A stretch of 64,000 nucleotides of DNA from the NCBI GenBank assembly GCA_020912385.1, contig CP087214.1, positions 1,984,001-2,048,000 on the forward strand, written 5' to 3'. Both the position numbers and the translations under genes were made by a program. Source of the stretch: Neofusicoccum parvum. Taxonomy: Eukaryota; Ascomycota; Dothideomycetes; Botryosphaeriales; Botryosphaeriaceae. Each line of letters opens with the position of its first letter. Positions within the stretch are counted from its first letter, which is position 1. The notes beneath the pieces were generated by a model, which did not search any database, was not told where the DNA came from, and worked only from the letters and a program-made list of their open reading frames with translations. This document shows, in pieces, positions 45,221 through 55,643 of the stretch.

Positions 45221-47041
45221 TCTCCTACCTCCAAGATGCCACTCATTTCTGAGTATATTGACCCACAATGGGCCAAGGTACCCGCGGCTATTGTTCTCAT
45301 TATCATTTTCTCTTCATTGTTCAGATCGGATCCACTCTTTTCTGGATTCCCAGTAGTGGGATTGGCTTCGAAATCAAAAGATTTTCAGTTCTGGAAAACG
45401 AAACAAAAATATGCACATGATGCTGTAGGGGTGCTCGACGAAGGCTTGCAAAAGGTAAGTATATGTTGGTTTCATCCTGGGTTCCATGACGCTAAACTTG
45501 TGCTCAGGGTGGAGGACCTTTCCAGGTGATTACTCCGCTTGGTCCGAAGATCATACTTCCAAATAAGTACGCCGATGAGGTGCGGAGTAACCCGCACTTG
45601 AGTTTCGCAAGGCAGATCTCAAAAGTATGGCCACACCAAAACAGTTGGCACCCATCTACACACGCTAAATATTTCATAGGAATTCCTTTCCCATTTGTCT
45701 GGGTACGAGTCGTTCCACACTCTGTTCGGCTCCGTCTTAGTCGAGACAATCAAGTCAAAGCTTACTCAATCACTGAGTATGTTTCTGCCTACCCTCACCG
45801 ATTAGTTCAGGTTTGCTAAAGCCACGAGTGGTTAGACTACATCATCGGGGACCTGTCTGATGAGACTGCTGCAGCTCTCCAAGAGAGGCTGGGAGAATCT
45901 CAAGGTATGGAGGCAATAATTAGCCATAATTTTTGTCAAGGTACAGGTGCTGACTGTCGTAGAATGGCGAACCATAAATGTGTCCAAGGAAAGTCTGGAG
46001 CTCGTCGCTCGTCTTTCAACTCTCGTATTCATTGGCCCAGAACTATCCCGCAACAGAGAATGGCTCGATATTGTCGGAAGCTACTCGATAAATGTCATGA
46101 TCGCAGTCCACAAGCTTCGACTATTTCCTGCATTCCTACGCCGCATTGCAAACATATTCCTACCTGAAGGACAGGCCTGTCGCAAGGCCATCAGAGATGC
46201 CCGCCGTCTCATTAACCCCGTTGTGGCCAAGCGAAGAGAGGAAAGACGCAGTCAGTCCAAAGATGGAAAGCTACCCAAGTCGACTGACACCATTGGTTGG
46301 ATGGATGACGTTGCTAAAGGGAAACCATATGACTTTCCTCTCCATCAGCTTTTCCTCAGTGGCGCGGCAATTCATACCACAAGCAACTTCCTTGGCAACG
46401 CTATTCTTGACATTTGTTCGTATCCCGAGTATGTGGAGCCGCTTAGAGCCGAGATTCGTGTTGCGATTCGAGAGAATGGTTGGACAAAAGCTGCGCTCCA
46501 AAAACTGAAGCTCATGGACAGCTTTCTAAAAGAGTCTCAACGGTTGAGCCCCGCATCAATCGGTACGCCTTCTCCCCGAGTTTCATGCATTAGTCTTGCA
46601 GCTGACCTTCCATCAGTAAGCATCACCCGCAATTCAGATGCCAAGCTGGAGCTCTCCGACGGGACCATCTTGCCCAAAGGCGCACCGATCTCTGTCGCAA
46701 CGGATAGAATGAGAGACCCGATGGTCTACGCGGACCCGCAAAAATTTGATGGTAACAGGTTCTTCAAGAAGCGACAGATCCCCGGCCAGGAAAATAACTG
46801 GCAATTGGTGACCGTGACTGCGGACCATCTTGGATTCGGTCTGGGCACTCATTCTTGCCCTGGGAGATTCTTCGCTGCCAACGAGGCAAAGGTTGCATTC
46901 TCCTATCTGCTCATTCATTACGACTTTAGATTTCTGTCGGGTCAAAGCAGACCCGAGAGGCTTGTCCATTCTGAGAGCACGGGGGTGAATCCACTTGCTC
47001 AGATCGAATGTAGGCGGACTGGGGAAAGTTTGAGTGAATGA
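45218..47041 (+). CDS. Cytochrome P450 monooxygenase 2 (CYP68/CYP503-like group)
   Basis: Model: exons 45218-45454, 45508-45624, 45680-45776, 45836-45904, 45963-46562 and 46617-47041; introns of 53-59 nt; 514 aa; phase checked throughout. The 45905-45962 intron uses GTATGG and ends CTGACTGTCGTAG; other acceptors break the frame. Membrane anchor AKVPAAIVLIIIFSSLF. The I helix reads LFLSGAAIHTTS; the Asp/Glu of the usual A-G-x-D/E-T-T is replaced by Ile-His, as in fungal P450s of the ent-kaurene oxidase type. ExxR is KESQRLSP and the haem loop is FGLGTHSCPGRFFA with Cys454. The substrate is unknown; the group serves terpenoid and other secondary metabolism. The first in-frame ATG directly follows the microsatellite. 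Confidence 0.9.
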
Positions 47042-47566
47042 AACGGTAGCAGTATGATATTGTTGGGTCTAAATTTCTTTTCGTATCGGCTCAGCCGCAA
47101 CCACCATCAAGTCCGGAAATCCGAGATCATGCCTCTACAGCAACGGCCGGAATAGTGTGATAACTAAATAAAATGAGTACGGTAGCAGTTGAGATGTGCA
47201 TGCCCGATACCACTTTCAGGCTAAGACCTAAGACTTCAGCAATGTGATTCGGCGTTTCGTCGAGGATACGGTTGCGACCTTTTGGGCGGTGAACAGCTGC
47301 GCACGTACATACTGATACTGATGCGGCGCAGCTGCTGCCTGCCTAGATACTTCATCTGCCCCGCACCGTCGCATCCAAACACCCTTCCACTGCCGTAGGA
47401 ACCCATTCATCCATCGACGTCCTTACTGTGATTCTACTCCGTCTCCAATACTCGTAAGTACCACAATGCATCATTTTCTTTTTGAACCTGAACTGTTTGC
47501 CTATGGACTGCCTTTGCCGCAGCCTTAGCTCATATAGCCCATCCAGTACCTGTAATAATTGCTATC
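47042..47566. other. Intergenic
   Basis: 3' flank of P450-2 and promoter of the next gene. AT-rich at the left, with a CT-rich leader at the right. Nothing else is seen. Confidence 0.45.
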
Positions 47567-48103
47567 ATGGACCTCGATCCCGCACTGGATACGGAACCTG
47601 ACGATTCAACCGTTTATACCGCTATTACACCCCCTGAAAGTGTCGCCGCCGACGTCCAGGACGACCATGATTGCTTTAAACCCACCGAAATCAGCGTAAC
47701 AATACCCCGTCCCGGCAATACCTACCTGATAAGATCCGTCTCGTCTGGAGAGGTCATCACGCTACTCGATGGCAATATTGTCTTGGCTCAACCTGATGGT
47801 CGCGGCGAGTGCCGTTGGGTGTGTGAGCTAGATAACGGGTGGTTTGGCTTCCGGAATATTGTCTCGGGAAGGTACCTGGGTCGCGATATTGACTGGAGAA
47901 TGTGTTGCTCGGTTACATGGCTTAAGGAGTGGGAGAAATTCCTTGCTCGTGAGAGGCCAGGAGGAGGCAGTGTCCTGCTCATGACGCATTGGTGGGTGAT
48001 TCGACCTATCGGGATGAAGATGGAGAACGGGATTAAAAATCTGGCGATGATCGAAAATTGGGAGTCTGACGAGATGATTTGGGAGTTCATTGAGGCCCCG
48101 TGA
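47567..48103 (+). CDS. Small possible beta-trefoil-like protein (unrecognised)
   Basis: 178 aa, intronless, ATG at 47567. The N-terminal 45 residues are acidic and disordered (MDLDPALDTEPDDSTVYTAI). The rest is beta-rich: NTYLIRSVSSGEVITLLDGN, VLAQPDGRGECRWVCE, GWFGFRNIVSGRYLGRD. The sequence I(R/S)xxxSGxVI...G..W.....G..F.N..SG.YLG is the pattern of fascin/ricin-B-like trefoil repeats in small fungal proteins. No catalytic motif or signal peptide is present. A carbohydrate- or protein-binding role is possible but unproven. Confidence 0.7.
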   Translation: MDLDPALDTEPDDSTVYTAITPPESVAADVQDDHDCFKPTEISVTIPRPGNTYLIRSVSSGEVITLLDGNIVLAQPDGRGECRWVCELDNGWFGFRNIVSGRYLGRDIDWRMCCSVTWLKEWEKFLARERPGGGSVLLMTHWWVIRPIGMKMENGIKNLAMIENWESDEMIWEFIEAP

Positions 48104-48305
48104 AGATTCATGGAAAATCAATACTTCCTGTCTTAGACTCAGCTGAAGGTTGAAAGCAGATTTGAGTCCTGTAACAAGTCTATCTGGCCTCCCGACAGCA
48201 TAGATGCTTCATCGTCTCGATTTGTGACTCAAGTGTGATAGAACCCGTTCCACCAGATTGTATTGCATGAATTGCGCAAGGCAGTAGCAGGTTGATTTTA
48301 ACATA

Positions 48306-48761
48306 TCAACGCCCCGGAACGCCCTCGTTGATAACCATGTAGACCTTGTTTGCTCCCACTTGCTCCAATCGAATTCCTGCATCGGTACTCCTCGCAGAAT
48401 CGAAGACACAGTCTTTAATATCTGCACGCATCGAACGATCGCGCAGCATCTGGAGAACCTTTCGGCACTGCATAGTGTGCTCGTCGCGGGAGGCAGAGAA
48501 TACGAGAATAACGTTGTTGACCGATAGGCAGAACGTCTGATCGACATCAGGGGTGGCCTCGAATGCAGCTTGGATCTCCCTTTGCGAATGACGAGTTCCC
48601 AGACGAGTGAAGATGGTAGCACTACGCGCCTTCTCGAAAGCTGTTGGAAGGGCTGGTGACCAGACGGCGACGTTTGTCTCAACAGCTGCGGCAGAGGTGT
48701 TTCCCGAGCGATTGACGGAACCGTCTTCACCAATCGAGAACTCTCCCGATCTCGCAGTCAT
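48306..48761 (-). CDS. Hypothetical protein, 151 aa
   Basis: Open frame with ATG at 48761 in AACATGAC context. There are a Ser-rich head (MTARSGEFSIGEDGSVNRSG) and a better ordered C-terminal half with predicted strands and helices (FCLSVNNVILVFSASRDEHT, then MQCRKVLQMLRDRSM). No domain is recognised. An open frame just upstream on the same strand (48786-49109) could be a further exon or the 5' leader; I could not find a phase-consistent junction. Confidence 0.45.
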   Translation of the reverse strand: MTARSGEFSIGEDGSVNRSGNTSAAAVETNVAVWSPALPTAFEKARSATIFTRLGTRHSQREIQAAFEATPDVDQTFCLSVNNVILVFSASRDEHTMQCRKVLQMLRDRSMRADIKDCVFDSARSTDAGIRLEQVGANKVYMVINEGVPGR

Positions 48762-49523
48762 GTTGGCCTTATGTCTGCTTTCGGATTAGCGAGAACACGA
48801 TTGAGTAATACCAGTACTTGCCGTGCTGTCGAAAGCTCTGGGCGCAGGTGTCGCGAGAGAACGATTTGGACTTGATGCGAATGTAATATTTGCAAAGGGT
48901 GATGTCTTGCCAGCTGACGGTGTTGTGAAGGGAAGGGGTGAAGCGTTAGGGTCCTCGTGATGTATGGTGGACGAGTTGTCTTGCCAAAGAGTTGTGCCGA
49001 AGGTAAAGCAATTCCTCTTATTGCGACCGCGTCTACTTATCCGCCGGCGCACGGTCACTGAACGCCTTTGTCTCATTGGGTTAGACCACGTAGCTATCCT
49101 AATCATCACGTGCGCCCTTTCACTTTTGCCAGAGCCTAAAAGCCATCATTGGATGCAAAAGGCCGACCTTAGCTCCGATGGCGACCAAGGCTAATTTTGT
49201 CCTACAACACTTATCGAGACTTGATCTCTACAAACGTGTCCGGACAGAACGCCGGCGTTAATGCTATCTGTAGTGCAGTCGTAAGTGTAGAACGACACTG
49301 ATGAATTCAAGGTTCATCGATCTCATCTTTAATACTGAAAGAATCATAGACCCCAAATATGTGTCTCAATCCTCAGAAGATACACCTACTGTTGTAGAAT
49401 TGCTGACAGGAAAGTGTTTTGCTTACGTCATCTGTTGCCTGTTCGCACCTCGCCAAATGACCCCGCACGAGCCTGGACTAAGAACTTGTTTCAACCTCTC
49501 AAACGGTATCCATTTTCTCGTGC
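48762..49523. other. Divergent spacer
   Basis: Between the minus-strand hypothetical gene and the HET gene. The left 350 bp stay open on the minus strand but lack a convincing product. The right part is non-coding. No repeat is seen. Confidence 0.4.
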
Positions 49524-51929
49524 ATGTCTCATGCTCTTCGCATGAAGTACTCAGATTCCTCTCGGATGATGTTCAAGAGGTCACCTTTCCTCTCAAGCGT
49601 CCGTGACAAAATCGCAGATGCTTATGACAGGCTGAAGGTCTCAAAGAACAATGACCTCAATGCTTTCATGTGGGGATGCAGCTACTGCGAGGCTTTCATA
49701 CGCATGCTCAACGAAGAACTCTGGCAAGAACATCGCCAAGGCTTCCGGAGGGAAATTACATTTTCCAAGAACTCCGATTGCAGCATCTGCTCTGGTGTCC
49801 GCCAAGGCTTGCATCGAGCACACGGAGAGTGCGCCGCGCAATTTTCAGAAACTGAGGCTTTTAACCTGGAAAGCATAGCGCCAATGATGGGTCTCGACAT
49901 ATACTTCCTGTGGCCGGCGATTCGAAAGGATGGCCAGAAAAGAGAGGGCATCTACTTTCTGCCGCTTGACGTCCCGGATGGTCAGCCTCCCGGTAGACTC
50001 ATCGATCGGGAAGTGACTGATCTTCGCTTGGTCAAAGACTGGATCCACCATTGCGATGATTGGCATGTCGACACCTGCCGCTCGGCCCGCTATCAGAAAC
50101 TCGATGGAGTGAAATTTCTCCGGGTGGTCGATGTGCGCAAGAAATGCCTCGCCTACATCTCGCCATATTCGCGCTATTTTGCGCTAAGTTATGTGTGGGG
50201 AAAAGCCAAGACGTTGCAGACGACGAGGCAGAACCTGAAGCAACTCGAGCAGGATGGAGCCCTCTCTTCTCAGGAAGCCCCGCGAACCATCCGAGATGCC
50301 ATTGCGGTGGTGTCCAGGATCGGTGAGCGATACATTTGGATTGATGCCCTGTGTATCATTCAGGACAAGGACTCTGACGAAAAGCCGGTTCTCCTGAGAC
50401 AGATGGATAGGATCTACGGAAACGCCTATGTCACTATCGTTGCTGCTGTGGGCGATAATGCAAATGTTGGACTGCCAGGTATTAGCAGTGAGAATCCTCG
50501 AAGCGTTCCCCAGAGAGTGTTATCGTACGGTAACGGACGGCGCCTCGCCATTTCGCAGTCTCCATTCGAGAACAGGCTTGGTCAATACCTCAAAAAAGAA
50601 ACAAATACCTGTGTATGGAACCAGCGCGCATGGACCTTTCAGGAGCGGCTCCTTTCGCAACGACAACTCATCTTCCTGGAAGAAGGCGTACACTTCAACT
50701 GCCGCAGCATGACGTGGACAGAAGACATCGCAGCAGAAAAAAGAGAAACGAATCGTCATTACCAAATGTTCGACTTTGAAGGTGTAACGGATGAGGATCG
50801 TTGGTTTTCAGGCATTAGCCGGAAAGGAAGTCAACCGAGGAAAAAGGACGAATACACGCTTCGTGGCCCTGATGCCACCTTTCCCAGTTTCGTGGACTAC
50901 TGCAGCCTTGTCTCCAACCATCTTCAAAGAGATCTTTCATATGAGGAAGATATTATCAATTCCTTCTCAGGAATCTTAAGTAGCTTGAGTCACGCTTTCG
51001 GCTCTTTCTACTACGGACTTCCCGAGGTGTTCTTCACATTAGCATTGCTCTGGCAACCAAGGGACCTCTGCAGACGTCGATTAAATACCACGACAAATCA
51101 GGTAGCCACGGGGCTCCCATCGTGGTCCTGGGCCGGTTGGACCTGTGAAGTTGATCTTGAGCATTGGCATGCCGCCTGCGACTACGCTTTCCACGAGGGG
51201 ATGGCGCAGACCTATCGCACAACTCCGGCAACTACCTTCTCGGCCACCGCTGAACCAACAGAGCAGGTTCCTGGTGTTGAGGCCCCTCGTTTCCAGATAG
51301 CAGACGATGGCTTGCGCTACAGATCTTTCGCGGACGAGCCTCCATCCTCATGGACAACACATCTGCCGGACGGCTGGGATCATAAAGACGTGAAAGAGCG
51401 CATCTACCTTGGCCGTCGACGATTCACTGAGTTCCGGCTTTGTGCTGATCCCGGACTCTCGTTCTTGTATCCCGTCCCGGCGTCGCCTGCCGCAAATCTG
51501 CCCCAGTGGCAGCTTCGTTCTCCGATCTTGCACTTCCGCGCCGAGACGGCGACGTTTCACATCTCACGCAGAGACACCACATACAACAGTCGCCAGAACG
51601 TGACATCCATACTCAATGCCCGTGGAAAGTGGTGCGGCGTTGCCATCCTACACAACAGGCTGCATGAAGATGACTCCAAGAGTGAGATTAAGGAAGAATT
51701 CGTAAAAGTCGCAGACGGCGAGATATTTACAGGATGCGTTGAGGAAGAGGTGTTCCCAGAAGCGCGGCTCGTTCGTTCTTGGGGCGCACCGGAGTGGTAC
51801 CGATACGCAAATGTCATAATGGTGAAGTCGCGAGAGGAAGGCTTGGTGGAGAGAGTGGCTGTTGGCAGGATTCGTGAAGATGAGTGGGGATCTGCCACAA
51901 AATTCGTCAAGGAGATCCAGTTGACATAG
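49524..51929 (+). CDS. HET-domain protein 1 (heterokaryon-incompatibility type)
   Basis: 801 aa, intronless; first ATG at 49524. The N-terminal part has the Cys pairs typical of HET proteins (WGCSYCEAF, DCSICSGV). The HET domain starts near residue 215 with YFALSYVWGKAKTLQTT, then IRDAIAVVSRIGERYIWIDA (completing WIDALCIIQD) and ends with RAWTFQERLLSQRQLIF; these are the three classic blocks. The C-terminal half includes GLPSWSWAGW, the conserved tryptophan-rich block after the domain. HET proteins trigger cell death on fusion of unlike strains; most genomic copies have no tested role. It is adjacent to an ankyrin gene and 9 kb from a second HET gene. Confidence 0.92.
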   Translation: MSHALRMKYSDSSRMMFKRSPFLSSVRDKIADAYDRLKVSKNNDLNAFMWGCSYCEAFIRMLNEELWQEHRQGFRREITFSKNSDCSICSGVRQGLHRAHGECAAQFSETEAFNLESIAPMMGLDIYFLWPAIRKDGQKREGIYFLPLDVPDGQPPGRLIDREVTDLRLVKDWIHHCDDWHVDTCRSARYQKLDGVKFLRVVDVRKKCLAYISPYSRYFALSYVWGKAKTLQTTRQNLKQLEQDGALSSQEAPRTIRDAIAVVSRIGERYIWIDALCIIQDKDSDEKPVLLRQMDRIYGNAYVTIVAAVGDNANVGLPGISSENPRSVPQRVLSYGNGRRLAISQSPFENRLGQYLKKETNTCVWNQRAWTFQERLLSQRQLIFLEEGVHFNCRSMTWTEDIAAEKRETNRHYQMFDFEGVTDEDRWFSGISRKGSQPRKKDEYTLRGPDATFPSFVDYCSLVSNHLQRDLSYEEDIINSFSGILSSLSHAFGSFYYGLPEVFFTLALLWQPRDLCRRRLNTTTNQVATGLPSWSWAGWTCEVDLEHWHAACDYAFHEGMAQTYRTTPATTFSATAEPTEQVPGVEAPRFQIADDGLRYRSFADEPPSSWTTHLPDGWDHKDVKERIYLGRRRFTEFRLCADPGLSFLYPVPASPAANLPQWQLRSPILHFRAETATFHISRRDTTYNSRQNVTSILNARGKWCGVAILHNRLHEDDSKSEIKEEFVKVADGEIFTGCVEEEVFPEARLVRSWGAPEWYRYANVIMVKSREEGLVERVAVGRIREDEWGSATKFVKEIQLT

Positions 51930-52088
51930 CCTTTCCTACCGGGCATAATAGATGTGACATTTGAAAACTCTCTATACCCAGTAGGGCACTCCTCTCAGGC
52001 TCCAAACTCAAAATTAAAAATACGTAACATCCGAGATCATCCATACGTACAACATACAGTGTGGCTTCTACAAAGTCTTTCGACAGTG

Positions 52089-54015
52089 TCAAGACAGGCG
52101 CTCCTCAATGCGCTGAACAATTTCATCGTAGCCTCCTCCTTTCGCTAGTTCCTGAGCAGTGAGTCCATCGATGTCTCGTGCGATGATTTCCATCCTTTCC
52201 ATGTGTCCAAGCAATGTAGCCACAGCATCCTTGTGTCCCATACTCGCTGCGTAGTGCAATGGTGTCCACTTGAAGAAGCCAATTCGCAAGTCTGTCGGAC
52301 GGGTGACCTTAACCATAGACCTGAATGATGACACGGACCGGAATGACTGCACAGAAGAACGTCGAGAGTGCCTGGGCGAGCTCTCAATCATTTGGTCCGC
52401 TTGCTCTTCAGCCTTTGCTTCTCTGTGCAGAATGTGTCGGATAGTGTCAGAAGAGCCACCCTTTGCTGCCAAATGCAGCGCCACCGAATGTGTGGTTCTC
52501 AGTTCGTGCTCATATTCTTTGAAGTCGGCGCCGCGGTCAAGAAGCAACTTGGCCACCTCCCAGTGCCTCTTATCGCAAGCTTGGACAAGCGGTGACCATC
52601 CTTTCCCGATTTGGCCCACATATGCACCAGCCTGCAAGAGGTAATCCGCGGAGGCCAGCTCTCCGTTCTGGACCGCGTGGATGAGTGGCGTCCTCCCTTG
52701 CTCGTCGGATGAACTCAACATGTTGGCAGACACGCATCTCCAGCCACACTGGACCGCCAAGTGTCCTACGTCCTGGAAGTGCTCCGATTGGAGGTGTAGA
52801 CTTGCGTTGTTCTGGAGGAGAACCATCATCAGGTCAACATTGCCGGACGCTGCTGCATGACAAAGTGGGGTCTTCAGATGCAGATCTGGCGCATTAGGAT
52901 CCGCGCCGTACGCCAGGAGCAGATAAACGAACGCCTCGTTACCAGCAGCAGCTGCCAAGTGTAGAGGGCTGCGTAGCAGTGCATCCGGTAATGATGGTCT
53001 CAGTCCCGTGTCCAGAAAAACCTCGGCAACCTTGAGATATTGAGACGAAATCGGAACCGGGCCCGGTCTGCTTCTTGATGTGGCCGCCTGCCGATATTCG
53101 CTGACGGAGTGGAACAGTTCAATCTCTGATTCGGTCCAGGACTTTTGCACGGGGGCGTCTATTCCGTGTCTGTCATTCGGTTGGACACATGCTGCTGCCG
53201 CACGATGCAAAGCTGTCTGGCCGAGGTAGCCTTTCTGACCCGCGGAGGCGCCTCTGTGAAGTAGAAATCTGACCATCTTGACGTCACCACGCATGGCTGC
53301 CAGATGGATTCCTGCGTCCCCGAGCATGTTTCGTGCTGAAATTTCCTCGCCGGAGTCCAGTACATCTTGAACGCGCTGCACATCTCCAGTCGCGACTGCC
53401 CGGTGAAGCGGCCGGTTGAGAATGTGCCATCGGGTGAGGAATGCCGCCATGTCCATGGGAGCCGCGGCTGAGAACTGATCCGCTGCAGATACAAACAATG
53501 GAATTTCACCCCTCTTGTTCGGGATGGTGAGTGGAGAGTCGTCATATGCTAGCAGGAGTCTGGCACAGTCAATGTAGCCGTGAAGGATTGCCAGGTGCAA
53601 CGCAGTATTCCTGTCTTCGTCGACCGCTGAAGCGTCGGCACCAGTAGACAGTAATGAAGTGACGACACTGAGGCGAGAAGTCTTGTAGACATTTTTCGGG
53701 AGATCCAGAGGTGAAAGTGCACAGTGCAGTGGAGTTTTCCCATCTGCGGTTCGGAGGCTGGTATCGGCGCCTTTTTCCAGAAGGGCTTCGACAATATCAG
53801 AGTCGAGTACCTGACAGGCTGCGTGGAGCGGAGATTGGCGGCCGTCTTTTGTGGATCCTTTGATCACATGCTGTGGTGCTTTGCGGATGAGCCGTAGTGT
53901 GCGGTCCTTTGGATATTGCCTGATAGCGGTCCGAAGAAGCTGGTAGCTGAAACTGCAGCGCTCTGTCAGCAAGCGTGGGACATGAACATCAGCCGGGCAT
54001 AACTCACTCGGACAT
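52089..54015 (-). CDS. Ankyrin-repeat protein
   Basis: Model: complement of exons 54008-54015 and 52089-53952; 55-nt GTGAGT intron; 623 aa. The first exon is only 8 nt (ATGTCCGA), and splicing gives MSDFSYQLLRTAIRQYPKDR. About a dozen ankyrin repeats follow, for example SPLHAACQVLDSDIVEALLE, TALHLAILHGYIDCARLLLA, SPLHLAAAAGNEAFVYLLLA and WTPLHYAASMGHKDAVATLL. A Ser/Arg-rich linker (SPRHSRRSSVQSFRSVSSFR) interrupts them near residue 530. No effector domain is present at either end. It is likely a scaffold; relatives neighbour HET and NLR genes in many fungi. Confidence 0.88.
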
Positions 54016-54342
54016 GGTGACGCTTGTCGCTCGTAGGGCTAAGATTGCCGCTACAATGTTCGATCGAGAACGCAATTTAAGATATCTCGATGAGTATAGG
54101 GGGCAAAAGGAGAATGACTGGCGAATGGCCGAGCGTCTCACAAGCGAGGCTCCACTTTAGTGCCCAACACGGCTAGCAAAGAGCACGGGTACCTCGGCTG
54201 GGGCAGATCAGTCCGTGAACAACTGGATCTACGGCATGCTTGTGGAGTGTCAGTTGAGTCACAGGTGTTGAGCGGCCTGAACAGGTTCGGGTGATTCACA
54301 AGGGAAGAAGATTTCTGCGTTGATGTAAACAGGCCTATGCTG
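54016..54342. other. Short spacer
   Basis: Ankyrin gene promoter and 3' flank of the oxygenase gene (both minus strand). Nothing recognised. Confidence 0.4.
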
Positions 54343-55643
54343 CTAATCGAAATACCTCGTCTTAACGCCTTTGATGACTTCCAGGTCAGAGACGGCATTG
54401 TCTCCATCTGCACTACTCGTGGGTCCCAAGTTTTTGATGATCCTTTCTCTGACCCAATCTCCTGCTTTTATAGGCTTTCCATCAATACCCAGGACTCCCT
54501 CGTCTACAAGTCCGCGTTCACGCAGCACTGGTGAGTCATTGATTGGAACAAGATCCACGTCGTCTTCTATCCGCACCATGTATATGACGCCTAGACGGTT
54601 GATATGTGATTGGTCCTTGGGCGGAGCAATCACTCGATGTATGCTGGATTTGAGGTAGCCGTCTTTGGCATCAACTCTTAGCGCTTGAGAACCAATACCG
54701 GGTTGGGCGTGGGAACTCGCTTACTGGTAAGAAATTGCAGTGCATCGGCAATGTTGACAGTGAGGGCATCAGTTTGCGGCCGCACCCATTTCCAGACGCC
54801 ATCGTTCGTTAGGACCTGCAGGGCTGCCACGGGCTGACGGAACAGCAGGGTCAAACTTCCCATGTCAGAGTGCCTACGAACGTTTTCCATGTCAGCCTCT
54901 TGGCAACTATGGAACACGCGAGTGCTATGGTAAAATCCAGCTTACCCTTTGAGCCAAACACCTCCGAGCTTCTTGTTTTCTTCCTGGCTTCTTGCGTAGT
55001 ACTTCATGTACCTGAGATGATCTCCGCTGCTCTTCTCATACCGATGCCGCTGGAGAAACCACTCCTCGTCGTCTAGCCCTAGTGCAATGGCAAATATGAC
55101 CAGGAGCTTCTTGACGACATTCTCATGAACTAGTTTCGAAAAATGCTCAATCGTCTTCCAGTGCTGCTTCACAACTTCTGGATGTGGCCGGTTGGCATGT
55201 TCAGGAATAAATTTCGGGATGTTGTAGATCTCGAAGTTGTCACGTACTCCAGGGATCAGCTCCCGTGTACCAGCTGGCTTCCACCCGTTGTAGTCACCAG
55301 CTTCAAGCGCAGCTCTGTACCGCAGCTTCTCCGAGTCTGGGAGTGAGAGGACAGATGCGGCGAGTGCAAACTGCGTGTCGATGTCTTCCTTCGAGAGACC
55401 ATGGTTTGTTACGTAGAAGAACCCTGTCGATCGAGGACGTCAGATGAAACTTCACATCAAATAAAGTTGAGACATACCAATTTTCTGAATGGCTTCCGAT
55501 AGCTCTCTGGCAAGCTCTTGTTTGCCACCCGGCCGATCGAACTTGGTGAGGTCGAGAGCAACCAAGTCAGCCCAGTCAAGAGACTCGGAAGTCTCTGGAG
55601 CTTGCACGTAAGGCAAAGTAATTGTTCCTGAAGCAGTGGCCAT
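54343..55643 (-). CDS. 2-oxoglutarate/Fe(II)-dependent oxygenase (isopenicillin-N-synthase-like)
   Basis: Non-haem iron oxygenase of small-molecule metabolism. Model: complement of exons 55478-55643, 54946-55423, 54725-54873 and 54343-54662; introns of 54, 72 and 62 nt; 370 aa. The N-terminal DIOX_N part shows GFFYVTNHGLSKEDIDTQF. Iron ligands are His216 and Asp218 (HSDMGSLTLLF) and His273 (GYLKSSIHRV). The 2-oxoglutarate Arg is Arg287, but the usual Arg-x-Ser reads Arg-Leu-Gly (NRLGVIYMV). Between them NDGVWKWVRPQTDALTVNIA, then DALQFLTNG, is the family core. The substrate is unknown. The gene faces a Dal5-like transporter across about 0.9 kb, suggesting a shared substrate. Confidence 0.9.

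Noticed and set aside
45905..45946. 42-nt intron GTATGG...GTACAG in P450-2, which would put the gene out of frame and suggest a pseudogene
   Set aside because: A slightly longer intron ending at 45962 (branch CTGAC, acceptor CGTAG) keeps phase and restores QEWRTINVSKESLELV, so the gene is intact.
48786..49109. Minus-strand frame upstream of the 151-aa hypothetical gene as its first exon
   Set aside because: It contains no donor that joins 48761 in phase, and the downstream frame has its own well-placed ATG.
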